Shown here in pieces: positions 46,496 through 55,318 of a stretch of 64,000 nucleotides of DNA. This stretch comes from Chitinispirillaceae bacterium. GTDB taxonomy: Bacteria > Fibrobacterota > Chitinivibrionia > Chitinivibrionales > Chitinispirillaceae. Location of the stretch: NCBI GenBank assembly GCA_016929595.1, contig JAFGIN010000120.1:1-64000 (forward strand), read 5' to 3'. The notes below the pieces were generated by a model that was given only the letters and a program-made list of their open reading frames with translations, made no database searches and had not been told where the DNA came from. A program made the translations under genes and the position numbers. Positions within the stretch are counted from its first letter, which is position 1, and each line of letters starts with the position of its first letter.

Positions 46496-46720
46496 AAAAA
46501 GTACTGATAGATTGAAACAGGGTTAAATCGATTGTTCTGATTAAAATGCTGTAATTTATACTATAGAAGTATTCGTGCAATCAAACAATTTGATCCGTCA
46601 CGCTAAAAATATAATTGAATGTTACTACCTAAACCTAAACTCGGTGATAACTACACGAATAACACGGTCACCTGTCTTCTATCACCCTATCTCTGAAAGC
46701 CAGATATATTTTTATATTAT

Positions 46721-47953
46721 ATGAGTATAATTTACTTCGCGCGCTGGATTCTTTTGGAAAATGGGGAGATTCTGCAAAATGGTGCACTCGCTGTTGAGGG
46801 GAGGACCATATCCTTTATCGGATCACGGAGCAGGGCGCGAAAGAACGCTTCAGACCGGATCATAAATCTCGGGGATACACTTCTTCTTCCGGGAATGATC
46901 AATACGCATATTCATCTCGAAGATACTGTACTTCGTGGAATCTCCAGATCCAGTGATGAAACCTTTGCTTCATGGAGTGCAAAAAAGCAGACGAGGATCA
47001 ATCAACATTCAAAAGAACAGATCAGCTCTTTGATTAGACTGGCTGTAAGGGAATTAGTATCCAATGGTGTAACAACGGTAGTGGATAGTTCCCGATCCGG
47101 TTATTCAGAAGATGTACTGAATGATGAGCCTGTACGGGCATGGATTATCAATGAATTCCATCCGCAGGATGCCTCTCTGGAAGGTGAACTGTCAACAAAA
47201 TTTATTGAGAAGCGAATGGGAAAGGCTGCAAGGCCGCAACTGAAAAAAGGAATCGGGCCATATTCGCTTTATTCAGTTTCACCCGAAGTGCAAAAGCGTT
47301 TTCTGACATATGCTGCACATGAAGGAATTCCCTGGGTGGCCCATGTCGCTGAAAGTGCAGAGGAACTTCAGGCTTTTGCAGAACATGAGGGCGATCTGTT
47401 TTTTCAGATTACACGTAAAAGACCCTGGCCGTTTGGAGAAACTCCGCTTGGGTCGCTCTATTATGCACTTGAACAGAAATTGATACCTTCAAGGGGTATC
47501 TGCCTTCACTGTAATTATGCAGGTGCGGCTGAATTGTCTGCTCTGGCATCACTGGATGCGACGATTGTTCATTGTCCGGGTTACTCTGAGTTGATGAACC
47601 ATAAAAGTTTACCTATAGATGTTGTTCTGAACAGGGGGGTACGGTTGTGTATCGGTACTGAAGGGGAGTGTGCACCAGGCTCATTGAGCCTTTTTGATGA
47701 ACTATATCTGCTCAAACAACAATACCCCCATATTCCCGCAGTGGAGATGGTGCGCTGGGTTACACAAAATCCCGCAGATGCACTTGGAGTGGGAGATCGT
47801 CTGGGATCGCTATCAGAAGGAAAATTTGCAGATCTTATCGGAGTAAGATTTTCCTGGGATGAAACTGCGGATATACTTGACGAAATGCTGTTTTCAGACA
47901 TCGAACTTGTACTGATAATGATAGACGGACAGGAAGTGATTGTGAATTATTAA
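46721..47953 (+). CDS. amidohydrolase-superfamily deaminase (MqnX/TrzA-like)
   Basis: A 410-residue metal-dependent hydrolase of the cytosine-deaminase-like group. Metal-binding residues are in MINTHIHLEDTVLRG (about residues 60-74) and WVAHVAESAEEL. A further motif is GICLHCNYAG. The position usually occupied by the fourth metal ligand Asp (GTDG/GTDS) reads GTEGE, so Glu replaces Asp. SLSLFDEL nearby recalls aminodeoxyfutalosine deaminases of the futalosine menaquinone route, but no other mqn gene is in the window. The substrate therefore stays open. No clear ribosome binding site. Confidence 0.75.
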   Translation: MSIIYFARWILLENGEILQNGALAVEGRTISFIGSRSRARKNASDRIINLGDTLLLPGMINTHIHLEDTVLRGISRSSDETFASWSAKKQTRINQHSKEQISSLIRLAVRELVSNGVTTVVDSSRSGYSEDVLNDEPVRAWIINEFHPQDASLEGELSTKFIEKRMGKAARPQLKKGIGPYSLYSVSPEVQKRFLTYAAHEGIPWVAHVAESAEELQAFAEHEGDLFFQITRKRPWPFGETPLGSLYYALEQKLIPSRGICLHCNYAGAAELSALASLDATIVHCPGYSELMNHKSLPIDVVLNRGVRLCIGTEGECAPGSLSLFDELYLLKQQYPHIPAVEMVRWVTQNPADALGVGDRLGSLSEGKFADLIGVRFSWDETADILDEMLFSDIELVLIMIDGQEVIVNY

Positions 47954-47954
47954 A

Positions 47955-47984
47955 GAAAGGCTGTCCATTAGAAGACAGCCTTTC
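47955..47984. terminator. bidirectional hairpin between amidohydrolase and flagellin
   Basis: Perfect 11-bp arms GAAAGGCTGTC (47955-47965) and GACAGCCTTTC (47974-47984) with an 8-base loop, between convergent genes. On the minus strand it is followed by TTTAATAATT, suiting the flagellin transcript. T-content on the plus side is weaker. Confidence 0.75.
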
Positions 47985-48013
47985 CGAAACGCTGGAGAAA
48001 CGGGTACGAGAGA

Positions 48014-48868
48014 TTACTGAAGTAGTGTCAGAACTGATTGTGGAATCATGTTGGACTGCGCAAGCATCGCTGTTCCGGATTGCATCAGTATCTGATTTCT
48101 TGTAAATTGGGCAGATTCATTTGCAAAGTCAACATCGCGGATCATCGACTCTGCTGCTGCCTGATTTGTTTCGCTCACCATCAGGTTGTTGATAGCGTGT
48201 TCAAGTCGATTGACATACGCTCCGATATTGGCTCGCGTGCTGTTAACACTGTTGATTGCGCTATCGATGTTCTGAATAGCACTTTGTGCACCAGTCTGTG
48301 ATGATAATGTTGCCGTGTCAAGCGATGTACTAAGGGATGCAGTTGTCATCGTGTCAATAGTAATGGTAATACTGTCGGTACCAATTGTTGCACCTGCATC
48401 GATCCAGAATACATTGTTTGAAGATGCGTTTGCGGATCCGAATCTGCCATTGGTAGAGGAGATAAGATCAACACCGTTGTAATTAGTCACTGATGCAATA
48501 CGGTTGATTTCATCCCTGAGATTACCAAACTCTTCATCTGCGTAACCACGTTCAACCGATGTAAGTGTATCATTGGCCGCCTGAATTGAGAGTTCACGCA
48601 TTCTCTGGAGAATATCGGAGATCTCGTTTGCCGCACCTTCAGCGATCTGGAGCATTGAGGTTCCATCGAGCGCATTTCGCTGCGCCTGAGCGATTCCACG
48701 GACCTGAGCTCTGAGATTTTCGGAGATTGCAAGTCCGGCGGCATCATCACTTGAACGGTTAATCCGCAGACCTGTTGAGAGTTTTTCGAGAGACTTGTTC
48801 ATATCCCTGCCTGTTTTGAACAGGGAATTCATGGCTGACATTGATGAAATGTTATGATTGATACGCAT
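48014..48868 (-). CDS. flagellin
   Basis: About 284 residues. The conserved N-terminal D0/D1 helix (MRINHNISSMSAMNSLFKT ... LEKLSTGLRINRSSDDAAGLAISENLRAQVRG) and the C-terminal D1/D0 helix (SMIRDVDFANESAQFTRNQILMQSGTAMLAQSN) flank a short variable middle. It is the filament subunit, exported by the flagellar type III system. ATG at 48868 follows GGGAGG closely; the upstream 11 codons are an artefact. No other flagellar gene is in the window. Confidence 0.95.
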   Translation of the reverse strand: MRINHNISSMSAMNSLFKTGRDMNKSLEKLSTGLRINRSSDDAAGLAISENLRAQVRGIAQAQRNALDGTSMLQIAEGAANEISDILQRMRELSIQAANDTLTSVERGYADEEFGNLRDEINRIASVTNYNGVDLISSTNGRFGSANASSNNVFWIDAGATIGTDSITITIDTMTTASLSTSLDTATLSSQTGAQSAIQNIDSAINSVNSTRANIGAYVNRLEHAINNLMVSETNQAAAESMIRDVDFANESAQFTRNQILMQSGTAMLAQSNMIPQSVLTLLQ

Positions 48869-48894
48869 AAAAAACCTCCCTGTGATGTTGGATT

Positions 48895-48917
48895 TGATCA
48901 ACGTTCCGTGTTGATCA
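48895..48917. promoter_or_regulatory. inverted repeat in the flagellin upstream region
   Basis: Perfect 8-bp arms TGATCAAC (48895-48902) and GTTGATCA (48910-48917) separated by 7 bases, 27-49 bases upstream of the flagellin start. It could be an operator or a 5' UTR hairpin. A TAAA box with a 15-base spacer lies next to it but the -10 element is poor. Confidence 0.55.
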
Positions 48918-49060
48918 GAATTGAAAGCAACTTTTACTCACAAAAATTTCCGGACATCCTCCTTTCATCTGTGAGCAGGGAGATTGTAAGAAATTGCCGT
49001 TTCTCCTCCCTGCGGTTCCATTTTCTCCTGTTAATTATATCGGTATTATCCTGCATTACT

Positions 49061-49534
49061 TTAGTTTTTTTTTCTCAACAGTTGAAAAAAGGAGGTAAGG
49101 AGGTTGCTGCATTCATGTTCGCAGATTCCGGAGATGATTTGCGGAAAGTAGCCGTAAGTACGTTCAATTTCCTGCTGGTAGAAGTGTGTATCGATAGCGC
49201 CTGTTTTTTTTTCTGGTGCCCCATACACAATTGAAGCGACCCTGGCGTTCATCAGTGCACCCAGGCACATGAGGCATGGTTCTGCTGTTACATAAATAGT
49301 GCATTCGTTAAGACGCCAGGAGCTCAGGCATGCTGAAGCTGCACTGATTGCGATTATTTCTGCATGTGCAGATGCATCTGGAATACTTTCTGTTCGATTG
49401 AACCCCCGACCGATAATTGTTCCGTTTTTAACAATAACTGCCCCGATTGGAACCTCACCTTCATCAAAAGCTTTCAGAGCTTCCTGAATGGCTGCCTGCA
49501 TAAAACGTTCATGGCTGGTAGAAAAAAGATTCAT
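49061..49534 (-). CDS. tadA: tRNA-specific adenosine deaminase
   Basis: A 157-residue zinc deaminase that converts A34 to inosine in tRNA(Arg). Motifs: EVPIGAVIVKNGTIIGRGFN, SAHAEIIAI (catalytic Glu and His ligand, about residues 56-64) and EPCLMCLGALMNAR (two Cys ligands, about 86-99). Length and the MQAAIQEALKAF N-terminus fit TadA better than other cytidine deaminases. Confidence 0.94.
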   Translation of the reverse strand: MNLFSTSHERFMQAAIQEALKAFDEGEVPIGAVIVKNGTIIGRGFNRTESIPDASAHAEIIAISAASACLSSWRLNECTIYVTAEPCLMCLGALMNARVASIVYGAPEKKTGAIDTHFYQQEIERTYGYFPQIISGICEHECSNLLTSFFQLLRKKN

Positions 49535-49732
49535 AGTTTTTTATTCATCTGGTTAGAGGTTATATTATTTAAAATCTAAATGGTGAGTTGCTTGTTTTAG
49601 AAATGAAAAACACTGTTTTTTTATACTTTTAGTAATAAAACTTGAATATAAAATAAATCATAACGTATATTTGTGAAATTTCAGGGCAGACTGTAGCCTT
49701 GTTATGTTTATTTTAAAACAGATAAATACATT

Positions 49733-51067
49733 ATGTTTGAAGAATTAACCAACAGATTTGAATCAATCTTCAAGAAGTTACGCGGGCGTGGCAAACTTAA
49801 TGAAGATAACATCGCTGAGGCGGTTCGTGATGTCAAACGGGCGCTTCTTGAGGCGGATGTTAATTATCGCGTGGTTAAAAAATTCAGCGCTACGGTACAG
49901 GAAAAAGCTCTGGGAAGTGATATCTTAAAAAGTATTACACCCGGGCAACAGTTTGTTAAAGTTGTGTACGATGAACTTTCGAAACTGATGGGCGGTGCTG
50001 CTCGTCAGATCAAACTGCATACGAACAAGCTAAATGTAATTGTAGTTGCCGGATTGCAGGGATCTGGTAAAACAACTGCCTGTTCGAAACTATCGCTCTA
50101 TTTTAGAAAGAGCGGCCACCGCCCCATGCTTGTTGCCTGTGATACCTATCGTGCTGCTGCGATTGACCAGCTGGAAACGCTTGGGAAATCACTTGGCGTT
50201 CCAGTTTATTCGGATCGCAACTCAAAACCTGTAGCAATTGCAAAAGATGCGATCGCGAAAGCTAAAGCGGATGATATTTCTTTATTAATCATAGATACTG
50301 CCGGCCGTCTTCATATCGACAATGACATGATGGCTGAACTGAAACAGATCTGTGAGCTTGCAGCACCAGAGGAGATTTTCTTTGTTGCAGATGCAATGAC
50401 TGGTCAGGATGCGGTAACCGTTGCTGAGCAGTTTCACAAAGAGATTAATTTCACTGGTGTAATTTTGACTAAACTGGATGGTGATGCCCGCGGTGGTGCT
50501 TCATTGTCGATTTTAGATGTTGCCGGTGTTCCGGTGCAATTTGTGGGAGTCGGGGAAAAACCCGATGCTCTTGAGTTATTCCATCCGGAACGGATGGCTT
50601 CCCGGATTCTTGGAATGGGAGATATTGTCTCTCTGGTTGAAAGAGCCCAGGAGACTGTTGATTTTGAAGACAGTAAAAAACTCGAACGTAAAATCAGAAA
50701 GAATATTTTCACGCTACAGGATTTTCTCGATCAGCTGCGACAGATTAAAAAAATGGGGTCACTCAGTGATCTGCTTTCAATGATTCCCGGTGTCGGAAAG
50801 CATATGCAGGATGCTGAAGTCGATAACAATGCGCTTGGCAAAATCGAGGCAATTATTTGTTCCATGACCAAAGTCGAGCGTGATAAACCACTTATAATAG
50901 ATGGAAGCCGTAAGCGAAGAATCGCAACAGGAAGTGGTACTACTGTTCAGGATGTCAATAAACTTCTGAAACAGTTCGACACCATGAAAACTATGATGAA
51001 AAGAATGAATAAAATTGCAGGTAAACGGGGCCAGGCAGCTGCGCTCAGGAATTTATCGCCATTTTGA
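49733..51067 (+). CDS. ffh: signal recognition particle protein Ffh
   Basis: A 444-residue SRP54 GTPase. The N domain (MFEELTNRFESIFKKLRGRGKLNEDNI) is followed by the G domain: P-loop AGLQGSGKTTACSKL (about 106-120), DTYRAAAIDQL, DTAGRLHID and TKLDGDARGGA. A helical M domain (about 325-440) binds signal peptides and the 4.5S RNA. It is the first gene of ffh-rpsP-rimM-trmD-rplS, a common arrangement. The 198 bases before it show no gene. Confidence 0.97.
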   Translation: MFEELTNRFESIFKKLRGRGKLNEDNIAEAVRDVKRALLEADVNYRVVKKFSATVQEKALGSDILKSITPGQQFVKVVYDELSKLMGGAARQIKLHTNKLNVIVVAGLQGSGKTTACSKLSLYFRKSGHRPMLVACDTYRAAAIDQLETLGKSLGVPVYSDRNSKPVAIAKDAIAKAKADDISLLIIDTAGRLHIDNDMMAELKQICELAAPEEIFFVADAMTGQDAVTVAEQFHKEINFTGVILTKLDGDARGGASLSILDVAGVPVQFVGVGEKPDALELFHPERMASRILGMGDIVSLVERAQETVDFEDSKKLERKIRKNIFTLQDFLDQLRQIKKMGSLSDLLSMIPGVGKHMQDAEVDNNALGKIEAIICSMTKVERDKPLIIDGSRKRRIATGSGTTVQDVNKLLKQFDTMKTMMKRMNKIAGKRGQAAALRNLSPF

Positions 51068-51133
51068 CACGATATTTATTTTACTGAAAATAAATCTTTA
51101 GTATAACTATCAACCAGTGCAGGGAGAACAGTC

Positions 51134-51478
51134 TTGCCAGTAAAAATTCGTTTAGCTCGCGTGGGCAGAAAAAAAGTCGTGCAGTATCGTGTTGTTGCTG
51201 CTGACAGTCGTATGAGACGGGATGGTCGGTTTCTTGAAACTATTGGTTTTTATGATCCACAGACCACTCCGAAGACATTTACATTTAATACAGACAGGGT
51301 CACTTACTGGATCAAAAATGGTGCGCAGCCAACAGTGACTGTAAAGAATCTTCTTGATCAGGATCGTTTTTTTGAAAAAATGGAAGGCGCTGAAAAGGGT
51401 TTGTCACCCGAACAGATGTCTCTGGAACGATTACCTGAACGTAAACGCAAACCGAAACCGAAAAAAGAAAAGAAATAA
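51134..51478 (+). CDS. rpsP: 30S ribosomal protein S16
   Basis: A 114-residue S16: VKIRLARVGRKKVVQYRVVAAD, DGRFLETIGFYDPQ, followed by a basic C-terminal extension (PERKRKPKPKKEKK) longer than the E. coli protein. TTG start 8-9 bases after AGGGAG. The small KH-domain gene (khpA/ylqC) often found after rpsP is absent here. Confidence 0.97.
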   Translation: MPVKIRLARVGRKKVVQYRVVAADSRMRRDGRFLETIGFYDPQTTPKTFTFNTDRVTYWIKNGAQPTVTVKNLLDQDRFFEKMEGAEKGLSPEQMSLERLPERKRKPKPKKEKK

Positions 51479-51493
51479 CTGGCTTCGGGGATC

Positions 51494-52024
51494 ATGACAC
51501 AAAATGAAGATGCCGCACTAGTTGGAATTGGAAGAGTTCTAAAAGCGGTCGGCCTTGACGGGTTGTGTTCGATCGAGGTGTTTGGTAACACTTTGATCGA
51601 CTGTGCGACTCCTTTTAGTGTACAACTCGGAGAAACGACAAATGCCGTTTCTGATGCTGTCATAGAAAGTGTAGAGCTGCGGAATAAAATGTATGTCTGC
51701 AGTTTTAAAGGCATAACCGACAGGGGCGGCGCGGAATCATTGCGTGATTTGAACATCTATATTACTCAGGACAGGTTACCGGCATTAGGAAATGATGAAT
51801 ATTATCATTTCGAGCTGGAGGGGATGGATGTTCGATACGAAGATGGGGAACTGGCTGGTACTGTTGAGGCGGTATATAATTATCCTTCAACAGATGCTCT
51901 GGAGGTACGTCTGAATGATTCTTCGAAAGTTACCTTGCCATTAATTCCAGACTGTGTGATCCGGGTTGATAAAAAAGCCCGGTCTGTTTTTATAAAGAAA
52001 GATTTTCTGGAAGAGCTTCTGTAA
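51494..52024 (+). CDS. rimM: 16S rRNA processing protein RimM
   Basis: A 176-residue ribosome maturation factor for the 30S head. The N-terminal barrel (ALVGIGRVLKAVGLDGLCSIEVF) and the C-terminal PRC-barrel domain (YYHFELEGMDVRYEDGELAGTVEAVYNYPSTDALEVRL ... PLIPDCVIRVDKKARSVFIK) are clear. It is between rpsP and trmD, its usual place. Confidence 0.95.
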   Translation: MTQNEDAALVGIGRVLKAVGLDGLCSIEVFGNTLIDCATPFSVQLGETTNAVSDAVIESVELRNKMYVCSFKGITDRGGAESLRDLNIYITQDRLPALGNDEYYHFELEGMDVRYEDGELAGTVEAVYNYPSTDALEVRLNDSSKVTLPLIPDCVIRVDKKARSVFIKKDFLEELL

Positions 52025-52040
52025 GCTCTTTAAATTGATC

Positions 52041-52754
52041 ATGCTCTTTGATATTCTGACACTGTTTCCATCGATGTTTGAAGGCGTCTTTTCCGATAGT
52101 ATTATCAGGCGTGCTGTGGATAAAGGACTGGCAACAATCGAATTACACAATATTCGGGATTATTCGGATGATCTTCGTCACAAGACGGTTGATGATTATC
52201 CTTACGGTGGAGATGCCGGGATGTTGCTCAAGCCTGAACCCCTGGCGAAGGCTCTTAATGATGCGAAGGTGCGTCACAAAGCACATTCTCCCTGTGTGAT
52301 ATATCTGTCACCTCAAGGTGAGTTGTTAAACCAGGATGTGGTAAACAGTCTGCTTGAGTGTCAATCATTGATATTGTTATGTGGCAGATATAAAGGGGTT
52401 GATCAACGAATAATAGATCGTTATGTTGACCGGGAAGTATCGATTGGTGATTTTGTCCTTTCCGGAGGTGAGCTTCCTGCGATGGTGCTCATAGATGCTC
52501 TGGTGCGGCTGATCCCGGGAGTTTTGGGGAACAGGGATAGCGCTGAAACAGATTCCCTCTACAATGGTCTGTTGAGCCATCCCGAATACACTCGTCCGGA
52601 AGTATTCGAGGGAATGCAGGTACCGCCAGTTCTTCTCAGTGGACATCACGCAAATATCCGTTTGTGGCAGAAGGAGCAGGCGGAAAGAATAACAAAAGAA
52701 AAGCGCCCCGATTTATGGGCCAGGTACACTAGTAGCAAAGTGTCAGATAAATAA
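52041..52754 (+). CDS. trmD: tRNA (guanine-N1)-methyltransferase
   Basis: A 237-residue SPOUT enzyme that methylates G37 of tRNAs. Motifs: LFDILTLFPSMFEGVF, DDYPYGGDAGMLLKPEP, SPQGELLNQ and the knot CGRYKGVDQRIIDRYVDREVSIGDFVLSGGE. ATG at 52041 is preferred over the TTG two codons earlier because it gives the standard N-terminus. The ribosome binding site is poor, so it may rely on coupling to rimM. Confidence 0.96.
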   Translation: MLFDILTLFPSMFEGVFSDSIIRRAVDKGLATIELHNIRDYSDDLRHKTVDDYPYGGDAGMLLKPEPLAKALNDAKVRHKAHSPCVIYLSPQGELLNQDVVNSLLECQSLILLCGRYKGVDQRIIDRYVDREVSIGDFVLSGGELPAMVLIDALVRLIPGVLGNRDSAETDSLYNGLLSHPEYTRPEVFEGMQVPPVLLSGHHANIRLWQKEQAERITKEKRPDLWARYTSSKVSDK

Positions 52755-52831
52755 AACTGATAGTTAATATGATTCTGTTAAATAGAAAATAAAGCAATTG
52801 AAATATTTTATGAGTTTATGAGGAGGTTTCC

Positions 52832-53176
52832 GTGTCTGAGATAATCAGAGCAATCGAAAAGAAAACAATGGCAGGTCGTACAATCGGGTACAATCCTGGA
52901 GATACTGTTAATGTTTCCTTCAAAATTAAGGAAGGTGAAAAAGAACGTATTCAGCAATTCCAGGGAGTTGTTATTCAGACACGCGGTAGTGGTTTAAATG
53001 CCACAGTGACAGTTCGAAAATCTTCAGGTAACATTTATGTTGAAAGAATTTTCCCGGCATATTCTCCCCTGATTGCAGAAGTTAAAGTCTTGAAACGTGG
53101 TCGTGTCCGTCGTGCAAAACTGTACTATCTACGCGGTCTGACAGGAAAAGCTACACGTATCAAAGAAAAGAAATAG
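52832..53176 (+). CDS. rplS: 50S ribosomal protein L19
   Basis: A 114-residue L19: PGDTVNVSFKIKEGEKERIQQFQGVVI, GSGLNATVTVRKSSGNIYVERIFPAYSPLI, KRGRVRRAKLYYLRGLTGKATRIKEK. GTG start after GAGGAGG. It is the last gene of the ffh-to-rplS operon, directly before a strong terminator. Confidence 0.97.
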   Translation: MSEIIRAIEKKTMAGRTIGYNPGDTVNVSFKIKEGEKERIQQFQGVVIQTRGSGLNATVTVRKSSGNIYVERIFPAYSPLIAEVKVLKRGRVRRAKLYYLRGLTGKATRIKEKK

Positions 53177-53210
53177 GCTGTTCATAATAATTTGATTGTT
53201 GTATTATATA

Positions 53211-53275
53211 AGGAGAAGATTTTCCGGATAGAGCTGCTTCAGGCAAATCTCTATCAGAAAATCTTCTCCTTTTTA
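53211..53275 (+). terminator. strong intrinsic terminator of the ffh-rplS operon
   Basis: A 22-bp stem: AGGAGAAGATTTTC plus GATAGAG on the 5' side pairs with CTCTATC and GAAAATCTTCTCCT, with one bulge. A 15-base loop and a T-run from 53271 follow. The arm AAGGAGAAG and its complement are long enough to look partly like a processed stem, but the position after rplS is right for termination. Confidence 0.9.
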
Positions 53276-53303
53276 TTTGGTTTTAATTATGATGTGAATT
53301 GCT

Positions 53304-54296
53304 ATGACTCTACCGGAAAGAAATGAGTTAAAAACCGGAAAAAGACCGGTGCTGCAGCAGATAAGAAGTTTGAAACCTGGTGAGATCCTGTTTGAAGAGG
53401 GAACTCAGGGACGAGAGTTTTTTATTATGCAGGAGGGGAGGGCCGGCATATATAAGGACACTCCCGACGGTCGTATTGAATTAGCGGTTGTTGAGCAGGG
53501 CGGTATTATAGGAGAGATGTCACTGCTTGACAATTTACCCCGCTCAGCGACTGTACAGGCTTTGGATCCGTGTAAAGTTCTGGTTGTGAATCAGGCTTCG
53601 TTTGAGAAAATCATGCAGGATATTCCTGTCTGGTTACAGAGTATTATTAAAATTGTCGTGAGCAGACTTCGTGACGTCAATAAGAGGGTTGATCAATCTG
53701 TGCTCCGGGATAAGGAACGGGGGTTGGCGCATCTGTTGTTGCTTCTTCTTCCAGCTATGAAAACACGTAAGGATTCCAGTGCTGCCATTGAATTCAATCA
53801 ATTAATTTTTGAAACATTTTTTATCTGCAGGCTGCGAAAAAAAGAGATAAAAAAAACTATCGATATTCTTGTTAAAAGACAGTTGCTTACTATCATAAGT
53901 GAAAAAGATGGATCACAGTGGGTGCTGGTTAAAGAACCGGAAGGACTGAAACTGTTTGATGAGTATCGCTTGCTCAAAAGTCAAAAGCAGTCTTTCAAGG
54001 AAGTTTCAATACCGGAAGAAGCGGTTGTCACTCTGAAAAATATTGCGTATGTCGCACAGAAAAATGGTAAGGAAAGTTCTGATGGAACATCGATTATGAA
54101 ATCAGTTCTTGTCAAAGATTTTTCTGAAAAAAATGCAGGACAGATTGATAGATGTTTGCTTGATCTCAGACGGAGGAGCCTGATTAATGTAGTTCCATCA
54201 GGTTCCGATATGATAATAACATTCAGAGGTGAAGACCTCAGGCGAATTACCAAAATTAAAGAATGGATGCCCCATTTTGAGCGGGAATTCTCATGA
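53304..54296 (+). CDS. cyclic-nucleotide-binding-domain protein, tandem copy 1
   Basis: A 330-residue cytoplasmic protein. The N-terminal CNB domain (about 18-140) has LKPGEILFEEGTQGREFFIMQEGRAGIYK, GGIIGEMSLLDNLPRSATVQA. A long helix joins it to a C-terminal part (about 150-330) containing two winged-helix-like segments rather than a classical CRP HTH. It may be a cAMP or c-di-nucleotide sensor acting on DNA or partners. It overlaps its paralogue by 4 bases (ATGA). Ligand is unknown. Confidence 0.82.
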   Translation: MTLPERNELKTGKRPVLQQIRSLKPGEILFEEGTQGREFFIMQEGRAGIYKDTPDGRIELAVVEQGGIIGEMSLLDNLPRSATVQALDPCKVLVVNQASFEKIMQDIPVWLQSIIKIVVSRLRDVNKRVDQSVLRDKERGLAHLLLLLLPAMKTRKDSSAAIEFNQLIFETFFICRLRKKEIKKTIDILVKRQLLTIISEKDGSQWVLVKEPEGLKLFDEYRLLKSQKQSFKEVSIPEEAVVTLKNIAYVAQKNGKESSDGTSIMKSVLVKDFSEKNAGQIDRCLLDLRRRSLINVVPSGSDMIITFRGEDLRRITKIKEWMPHFEREFS

Positions 54297-55318
54297 ATAT
54301 TTCAGATGATAAAGTTGGAACGGGCAAAAACCTGCTTAATCGGCATGAACGGTCGTTCAAGCGCGGGTCGCTCATGTTTATCGAGGGGGAATCCAGTGCT
54401 GAGATGTTTATTGTTCGATCCGGGAAAATACGAATTCTCAAACAGGAAGGGGAGGGGGTTGTTGAACTGGCGGTTTTAGGACCCGGGAGTGTTATCGGAG
54501 AGCTGGCTCTACTGGATCATCAACCCAGAAGTGCAACTGCTCAGGTTATTGAAGATACGCTGGTCACTGTCATTGACGAGGACCTTTTTGCAAGAACAAT
54601 TGAAAAAATTCCCAACTGGCTTGCATCACTGATTCAGCTTGTGGTAAAAAGGTTGCGCGATACAATGAAGCGGACCAGTGATGATGTAATTAACAAAAGC
54701 ATCGCCGGTGTGACAAAAGTGATTCTGCTCCTTTACGAAAATAAAGCTCTTACAATTAATAATGAAAGACTTATTCCGCTAAGTCTTGTAAAGCAGACTG
54801 TGTTTGCAGTCATCGGGTTAGGGGGGATGGAGGTCGAAAAAATCCTTCTGCATCTGATATTCAAGGATATGGTGCTGATTCGTAGAAGTGAAGATGGACA
54901 GGAATATCTTTTTGTAACGAACAATGCTATTTTGCAGCTTTATGTGAATTATTTACGGACTCATAGCCGGGGTGGAACTTTAACGGGTGAAGAGCTGGAT
55001 GATCAGACGTTTGATCTTATCGAAACTGTTCTTGCTGCCGGAGAGAAAAACGGGAAAAAAGAGCACAACCAGATTGTACACCTTGGAATTCAGCAGGTTG
55101 AAATTGAGCTCGAACGAAGTGGAAAAGGACGATTCATAAATTACGATGCTCTTGACAGAGCAATAGAGTTGAAGTTGCTGATAAAGCAGGAGAACGTAAC
55201 CGACACTGAATACGGAAAGCATAAACGTGCGGTTCTTGTTTTTAATGAAGAGACGTTACGCAGGGTGCTTCTTTTGAAACTGTGGTTACCTGTTTTTAGG
55301 GAGGAAATTCGATTCTGA
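54293..55318 (+). CDS. cyclic-nucleotide-binding-domain protein, tandem copy 2
   Basis: A 341-residue paralogue of the preceding gene with the same layout: CNB domain about 20-145 (FKRGSLMFIEGESSAEMFIVRSGKIRILK; GSVIGELALLDHQPRSATAQV), a linking helix, then winged-helix-like segments (SLVKQTVFAVIGLGGMEVEKILLHLIFKDMVLI). The matching architecture shows an old tandem duplication. The two products may form a heteromer. Its TGA stop overlaps the likely CTG start of the next gene. Confidence 0.82.
   Translation: MNISDDKVGTGKNLLNRHERSFKRGSLMFIEGESSAEMFIVRSGKIRILKQEGEGVVELAVLGPGSVIGELALLDHQPRSATAQVIEDTLVTVIDEDLFARTIEKIPNWLASLIQLVVKRLRDTMKRTSDDVINKSIAGVTKVILLLYENKALTINNERLIPLSLVKQTVFAVIGLGGMEVEKILLHLIFKDMVLIRRSEDGQEYLFVTNNAILQLYVNYLRTHSRGGTLTGEELDDQTFDLIETVLAAGEKNGKKEHNQIVHLGIQQVEIELERSGKGRFINYDALDRAIELKLLIKQENVTDTEYGKHKRAVLVFNEETLRRVLLLKLWLPVFREEIRF

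Noticed and set aside
48917-48960. Sigma-28 promoter for flagellin
   Set aside because: A TAAA box with 15-base spacing exists on the minus strand but the -10 part does not match GCCGATAA well.
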